Both the position numbers and the translations under genes were made by a program. Positions 59,443 to 64,000 of a stretch of 64,000 bases of DNA are shown piece by piece. Under the pieces are notes generated by a model that had not been told where the DNA came from, did not search any database, and was given only the letters and a program-made list of their open reading frames with translations. The stretch covers positions 8,795,525-8,859,524 of the forward strand of contig NC_037593.1 of assembly GCF_003073045.1 (NCBI RefSeq), in the 5' to 3' direction. The DNA is from Pomacea canaliculata (lineage: Eukaryota > Mollusca > Gastropoda > Architaenioglossa > Ampullariidae). Position 1 is the first letter of the stretch; each line of letters starts with the position of its first letter.

Positions 59443-61531
59443 TGTGCCCACCTCTATCTGAGAGTGAAAAATAAAAATGTAAGTGTTAAGGAAAATTAAC
59501 CAACTTGTTCATTAAACAACAAAATTTCTCTGAAATAACACAAACTTTCTTCAGCATGGATTAATGAAGCTAAACTTTGTTTAAATTTATTTCCAAACAG
59601 TAACTTAAAGCCCGTTTGTATGTAAAAAATTATTTATGAGATAGGGCCCTCTAAGTTAAGATATTGTCTTGGTTTGTTTCCATTATAACTAGAAAGTTTT
59701 ATCACTTTTACAATATGTCTGGTCAGAAAGAAGAAAATTTATTCACTTTCTCTCTCTCTCTCTCTCATGATTTATTAATGACTTATTGTTTTATTTCACA
59801 AATGTTCACGCATTAACAGAAAATGTCCTAAAATGTTCTAAATGGCCTTATTTAATTATGAATGAGTCAGTTAAACGTCAGGACTGGTGTTACTAATTTA
59901 ACTTCTCCAGCACACTGGCCTCTCAAAAGTTCAAAGCATTTCACACATTAGTGATATCAAGGCATACGCCATAAAAAGGTTTATAGACCATAAAAGTTGC
60001 ATTCTTATTTCTAATAAACATGACCAACACAATCCACCGTATTGTAGGTCAATATTTATTCTTAGATAAGAATTTTGGAAAGCAAAGATGGTCTTACCAG
60101 TCTCGCTTGTCACGCGCGCTGATCGTGAAATTCTGTCTTAAGCTAAATACTCATTTTCCTATTGCACAACGACGTGAAACTGCCGTGATGGAAGTGCGGG
60201 AATTTCCCGATCCACAATTTTCTCTGAATTCATAGCCAGACAAAAATTAGGATGAAAGGTGATGACTGTTGAAATTCGCTTAAAATTCATTCCGTAAGTT
60301 ATAGTCTGTCCCGAACTCGAAGCTCGGTGCAACCCCTTATAAATGTGAAGGAAAGTATACATAGCTGATTGATTGCAAATTCTTATATTTGTCTCTTGAA
60401 TACAACAAAGCGAATGAAACGCTGAACGAAACACACATGCACATACCAACAAAAGTTATAGAAAGAGAAGGAGAGAAGCTGTATAACATCGAGGTACACT
60501 AGCACTCACATATAGTCGTGCTCCCAAAATAAATGATCGAGACGAGATGCTCTCAAGGTAACAAGAACTCTTACACACGGATTTGCCCTACAGAGTAAAA
60601 GCAAAAATTCTAGCATAGAATATAGGCTTTTAGACTCGATCTTTTATTTGCACACAAAGTGAACTGCATGAAGGGGCAAGTAGAAGTAATATGTCATCGC
60701 ACAAGCTGATGGTGCAGCCAGGGAGTCGACAGACAGCATATTGACAGAGTTCCTGTGACGTCATGGCCCAGTGCATGGCGAGGTGCTCCGGCTTTGGGAC
60801 ACTCGCACTCGGTGCATTCAGGCTTAAAACCCCGAAGAACGATCGACTCAATCACCAACCTGCACAGGTTAAACGACCCTAAACGCTATACCGTATAATT
60901 TTGGATGACATATAATATTACTGAAAATATTTGTGTCTAATAAACGAATCTATTTAAGAGATTCTAATTAATATTTTCCATCCTGGTCGGAAGTTTGATT
61001 TTAAAAGTATCTCCCATTCATTAAAGTGTCCGTCAATGAATATATTGTTATGGCACCTTTAGCTGTACAAGTGTAACCTCAATAACAAGAATCGATGAGA
61101 TCGAACTGCATAGATGCGCGCTTGTCCATACTACTTGGTATAAAGTATATATGTAATGCATTAATCGGTGGCGGCATTGTAATATTCCTAAAACATCTAT
61201 ACGAGCTCTGAATGTTTGTGGGAGAGAATTTAACACATGATTTGCACCGCTTGTGCTGGTAAGAGCGAGTGTCGACATGCATGCTGAGTCACCTAATGTA
61301 CTTTTTTGCCGCTGGATCATTCGGTAAATATATGAACTTGTCTTACTGGACTACTGGCAGCCGATTTTTTTCAGTTGACTAAAACGAGGCAGGTGTGTAT
61401 AAAGCTTCCGGTTTAGTCACATTTCAGATTAACTACTAAAACGAGGCATATGTACAAAATTTCCGGTTTAGTCACATTCCTTGTTTAGGCTCGCCGAGAC
61501 TAACAGCGGAGAACTTCATAAGAGGCTAAGG

Positions 61532-61716
61532 CAGGTGTGGGCAATTAATTTTCCCAAGGGGCCGCTTGAGAAATTGGGATGGTTTCAGAGGGCCGGACTA
61601 ATATAGTTAACTCAGTTTTACCCAATACTGTATATATAGTATATATACTGGCGGGCGAACCAGCGGGCGGGCCGGTCACAGACAGCCGGCCCGCGGCCGG
61701 CCTTTGCCCAGGTCTG
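61532..61716. mobile_element. hAT-like MITE with 8-base target duplication
   Basis: Ends CAGGTGTGGGCAA and (reverse-complemented right end) CAGACCTGGGCAA, flanked by GGCTAAGG at 61524-61531 and 61717-61724. An 8-base duplication and CAG ends fit the hAT superfamily. 185 bases, GC-rich right half (GGCCGG), no coding capacity. Confidence 0.82.
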
Positions 61717-61839
61717 GGCTAAGGGTTGGTCTCGGTAGACAGACAGCAATCCACCTATACACGTCGCGGTGGGTAAAAGAAACAGATCATTGTTTACAGA
61801 ACTGGGTGAACTGCGCTTGAAATGCTGAAGGTCATACAC

Positions 61840-62217
61840 TTAAAGGACTAGTAAGAAGCAACATTTTTGCTATTGCTTGGGTAAAGCTAATAGGGTGAGG
61901 TACCGTTTCCCCAAATTTGGGTGAGTACCCATGCACCTTCCATTCTCGAAAAATACAGATTAACACCACAGTACAGATGTCAGGATATTGTGCTTGGATA
62001 TGTTTGCGTTTTGAAGACCACAGCCGATGGGAGAGTTGGGAATATGTTAATTAGGCATTATCACGACATGGTTTTTACCTATTTCTGTGCATGATGATGT
62101 TTGTAGCTGTATATCTTCAGAGAGGGTTATTAACGTACCCAGATTAAAAGAAATAGTATCTCATTAACTTTACTCATTTATTAAAATTTGTGCACCCCAT
62201 TTTTAATTAGTCCTTTA
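61840..62217. mobile_element. MITE of the TTTAAAGGACTAGT family
   Basis: Ends TTAAAGGACTAGTAAG and (reverse-complemented) TTAAAGGACTAATTAA; the left part continues GCTTGGGTAAAGCT as in the element at 20846-21177. No coding capacity; superfamily not assigned. Confidence 0.65.
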
Positions 62218-63071
62218 AAATCCAAAATGGGCAGCAGTTATTGAAGCTCTGCAGTGATGTGTTCATCTATGTTTTTTACACTTTTCCCCCCTGTATGCGT
62301 ATTTCCAATTTACTTAAAAAACATTTAATTATAGTCTGGCTGGTATAGTTGCGGATCTTATAGCCTATAAGCTTTCCACTCTTATTCCATTGTTTCTGGC
62401 ACTCCACGGTATCTCTCGATCCAAATCTCCATCTATACGCCCGCACAATTTCTTCACTCTTCTGACACCAAAGCTTCTCGATCACGTCCCACTAAAACAA
62501 AGATGTATAGACAGATTGAGGTCTTTCTCCTACTTAACCCCATGCATCAACCTGGAACGGGTTAATCTGTAATTACCGGTCTGTCTTTGTCACTCTCTCT
62601 TACCACCTTTAATCCAGAACGAAAGGTGCATTTTTTTCCAAATAGACTTCAATGACCCTGTCATGACCATGAGCATGTGTCCCCATTTACCTTGTGTATG
62701 AGTAGGTGCATGAGTATGTCTGTTGTAGAAGTGAGCATGTCTGTTACATACGAATATGATTGCCTGGTGTTAGTAATTCCGTTTTATGTGGTATATATCT
62801 TTGGAAAAGTGCTATAAAATGTTCATCATTATTATGTTTAGTTAAAAAGCATGTTGCAAGTATAGTGTGTATCATATTTTTAATGCCATTGATCATTTTG
62901 GGAGGGATCCAAAAGGAAGGATTGCCCTATAGCTGCTATATGGTCTCCTGCATGAGGCCTTAGTTACCAAGTGTGGTGAAGCGCTGCACCTAGGAAAATT
63001 GGTGAAAACAAGGGCAAGCATCGTGTCCGGTTTCAAAGACCCCACAAACTTCATGCTACCTTATCCTATGG

Positions 63072-63382
63072 CAGTGGTTCTCAAAGTATTTCGGACCACT
63101 TTACTTAAGTAAAAAATATGACGGACCACCAAGGCCTAAAAATCACTCTATGTACTATGAATTTCAAATTTAAATTGCCACATTTGTTTCATTACAATTC
63201 AAACCTAAATGTCCTTTTGTGACAGTAGTATAGTAATAAGCTGACACAAAGCTACCTCGTTCTTTGTAATTAACATGTTAATGCAAGTAATGCATCACTT
63301 TAAATATCACTTTGCTGACATGACGACTGTCAGCCACGAACCACCTGACTTATGCTCACGGACCACACTTTGAGAACCACTG
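63072..63382. mobile_element. hAT MITE with perfect TIRs and 8-base target duplication
   Basis: Perfect 16-base inverted ends CAGTGGTTCTCAAAGT / ACTTTGAGAACCACTG, flanked by TCCTATGG at 63064-63071 and 63383-63390. CAGTGGTTCTCAA is a well-known hAT (Charlie-like) end. 311 bases, no transposase. Perfect duplications suggest a recent insertion. Confidence 0.92.
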
Positions 63383-63394
63383 TCCTATGGTATT

Positions 63395-63540
63395 CTTGCC
63401 ACTGGTTAAAAATTACAGTCCCAGGTCCTAGGGGTAAAGTTCTATCTGTCATTTCTGGATGCTGCTTTATAACTATGGAGACAAGATACTTGTCCTGGAG
63501 TTACCCTCACTTCATAACTACCGTCCCAGGAATGGACAAC
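63395..63540 (+). repeat. Dispersed repeat, unclassified (copy 3)
   Basis: Parallels 40440-40600 and part of 15755-15840: TTAAAAATTACAGTCCCAGG, GGGGTAAAG..., CTTTATAACTATGGAGACAA, TTCATAACTACCGTCCCAGG. No ends or coding capacity recognised. Confidence 0.5.
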
Positions 63541-64000
63541 CAGGCTTAGTAAAATTACCCGAGGCACAGATGTGTGTGCAAGCACCCTTTTCATATCTAT
63601 TTTACAGGCAAAACCAATGAACTTCCACAGTTTCTTTATTTTTAGTTATGACTTACTAGACAGAAACATAATCACATAACATTTGTAAACAATGCTCAAA
63701 ACTTGACAGTTACAACATTTAGAAGGAAAACAAAGAACGCACACTTCCACATACACACTAGGTACATTTGTTAGTCCTGTTCAAAAGTGATATTGCAGAT
63801 GGTATAAAGGACATGGCCAAAGCACTCTCGGCGACCTGTTGTTTCCATTTAGGGCCAGAGGGTAGAATTTTATAAAGTTTCTAAAAGACTTGCAAGTGCT
63901 ATTGAAAATCATCAATGCCTATGCCTCAAATTATTTGATTTAGAAATCTTTGTAAAATATTTGTTGCAGAATCTAAGATTTAACACCCTAACGTCTGTGG

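Larger units (their letters stand above)
59458..64000. other. Upstream region of the ABCG gene and intergenic DNA
   Basis: The noncoding first exon(s) and promoter of the ABCG gene should lie in 59458 onward but could not be placed; the ATG-bearing exon has an acceptor at 59457. The region holds two hAT-like MITEs (61532-61716, 63072-63382), a TIR-type MITE (61840-62217), a dispersed repeat (63395-63540) and, near 62800-62840, a GTGCTATAAAATGTTCATCATTATTATG stretch (cited here only by position and type) like LINE 3' tails. No protein gene recognised. Confidence 0.5.

Noticed and set aside
62390-62572. Frame of 60 residues that might be a LINE tail
   Set aside because: No clear LINE motif in the translation; only the later AT-rich tail at about 62800 resembles LINE ends, which is not enough.
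1-64000. CRISPR arrays, rRNA genes, LTR-type or virus-derived elements
   Set aside because: No regularly spaced repeats, rRNA-like stretches, long terminal repeats or capsid/envelope-like frames were seen.

Overview
This is a eukaryotic (animal) window: small exons with GT-AG introns, microsatellites, tRNA-derived SINEs, LINE scraps and MITEs. The gene content (SLC22-type transporter, secreted von Willebrand A proteins, a mosaic astacin protease, sulfamidase-like sulfatases, an ABCG half-transporter) and repeat style suggest a lophotrochozoan, most likely a gastropod mollusc; the species assignment is inference.

Layout. 0-1.5 kb (+): last four exons of an SLC22-type transporter. 3.6-8.5 kb (+): secreted vWA gene 'A'. 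9.8-19.6 kb (-): complete 16-exon astacin metalloprotease with TSP1-like, a Cys-rich 'GCW' domain, TSP1, CUB, sushi and MAM modules. 24.9-32.9 kb (+): vWA gene 'B', a duplicate of A with an extra Thr-rich linker and an extra vWA domain. 33.7-37.9 kb (-): SGSH-like sulfatase with essentially all catalytic residues kept. 39.8-44.4 kb (-): tandem sister of that sulfatase with identical exon phases but most catalytic residues replaced, a likely pseudoenzyme. 50.5-59.4 kb (-): ABCG half-transporter. The rest is intergenic DNA rich in mobile-element remains.

How it fits together. The vWA/astacin part looks like a tandem duplication of a unit [astacin(-), vWA(+)]: the upstream flanks, promoters, introns and 3'UTRs of A and B are homologous, and just upstream of A's flank lies a leftover of an astacin 3' end. 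The two sulfatases are a second, independent tandem pair. Astacin, vWA proteins and sulfatases are all predicted to be secreted or lumenal and may act on extracellular matrix; a joint function is only a hypothesis. Exon coordinates were read by eye from splice sites; the reading frame closes across every exon junction in the five complete genes, apart from one extra base in an A run in vWA gene A.
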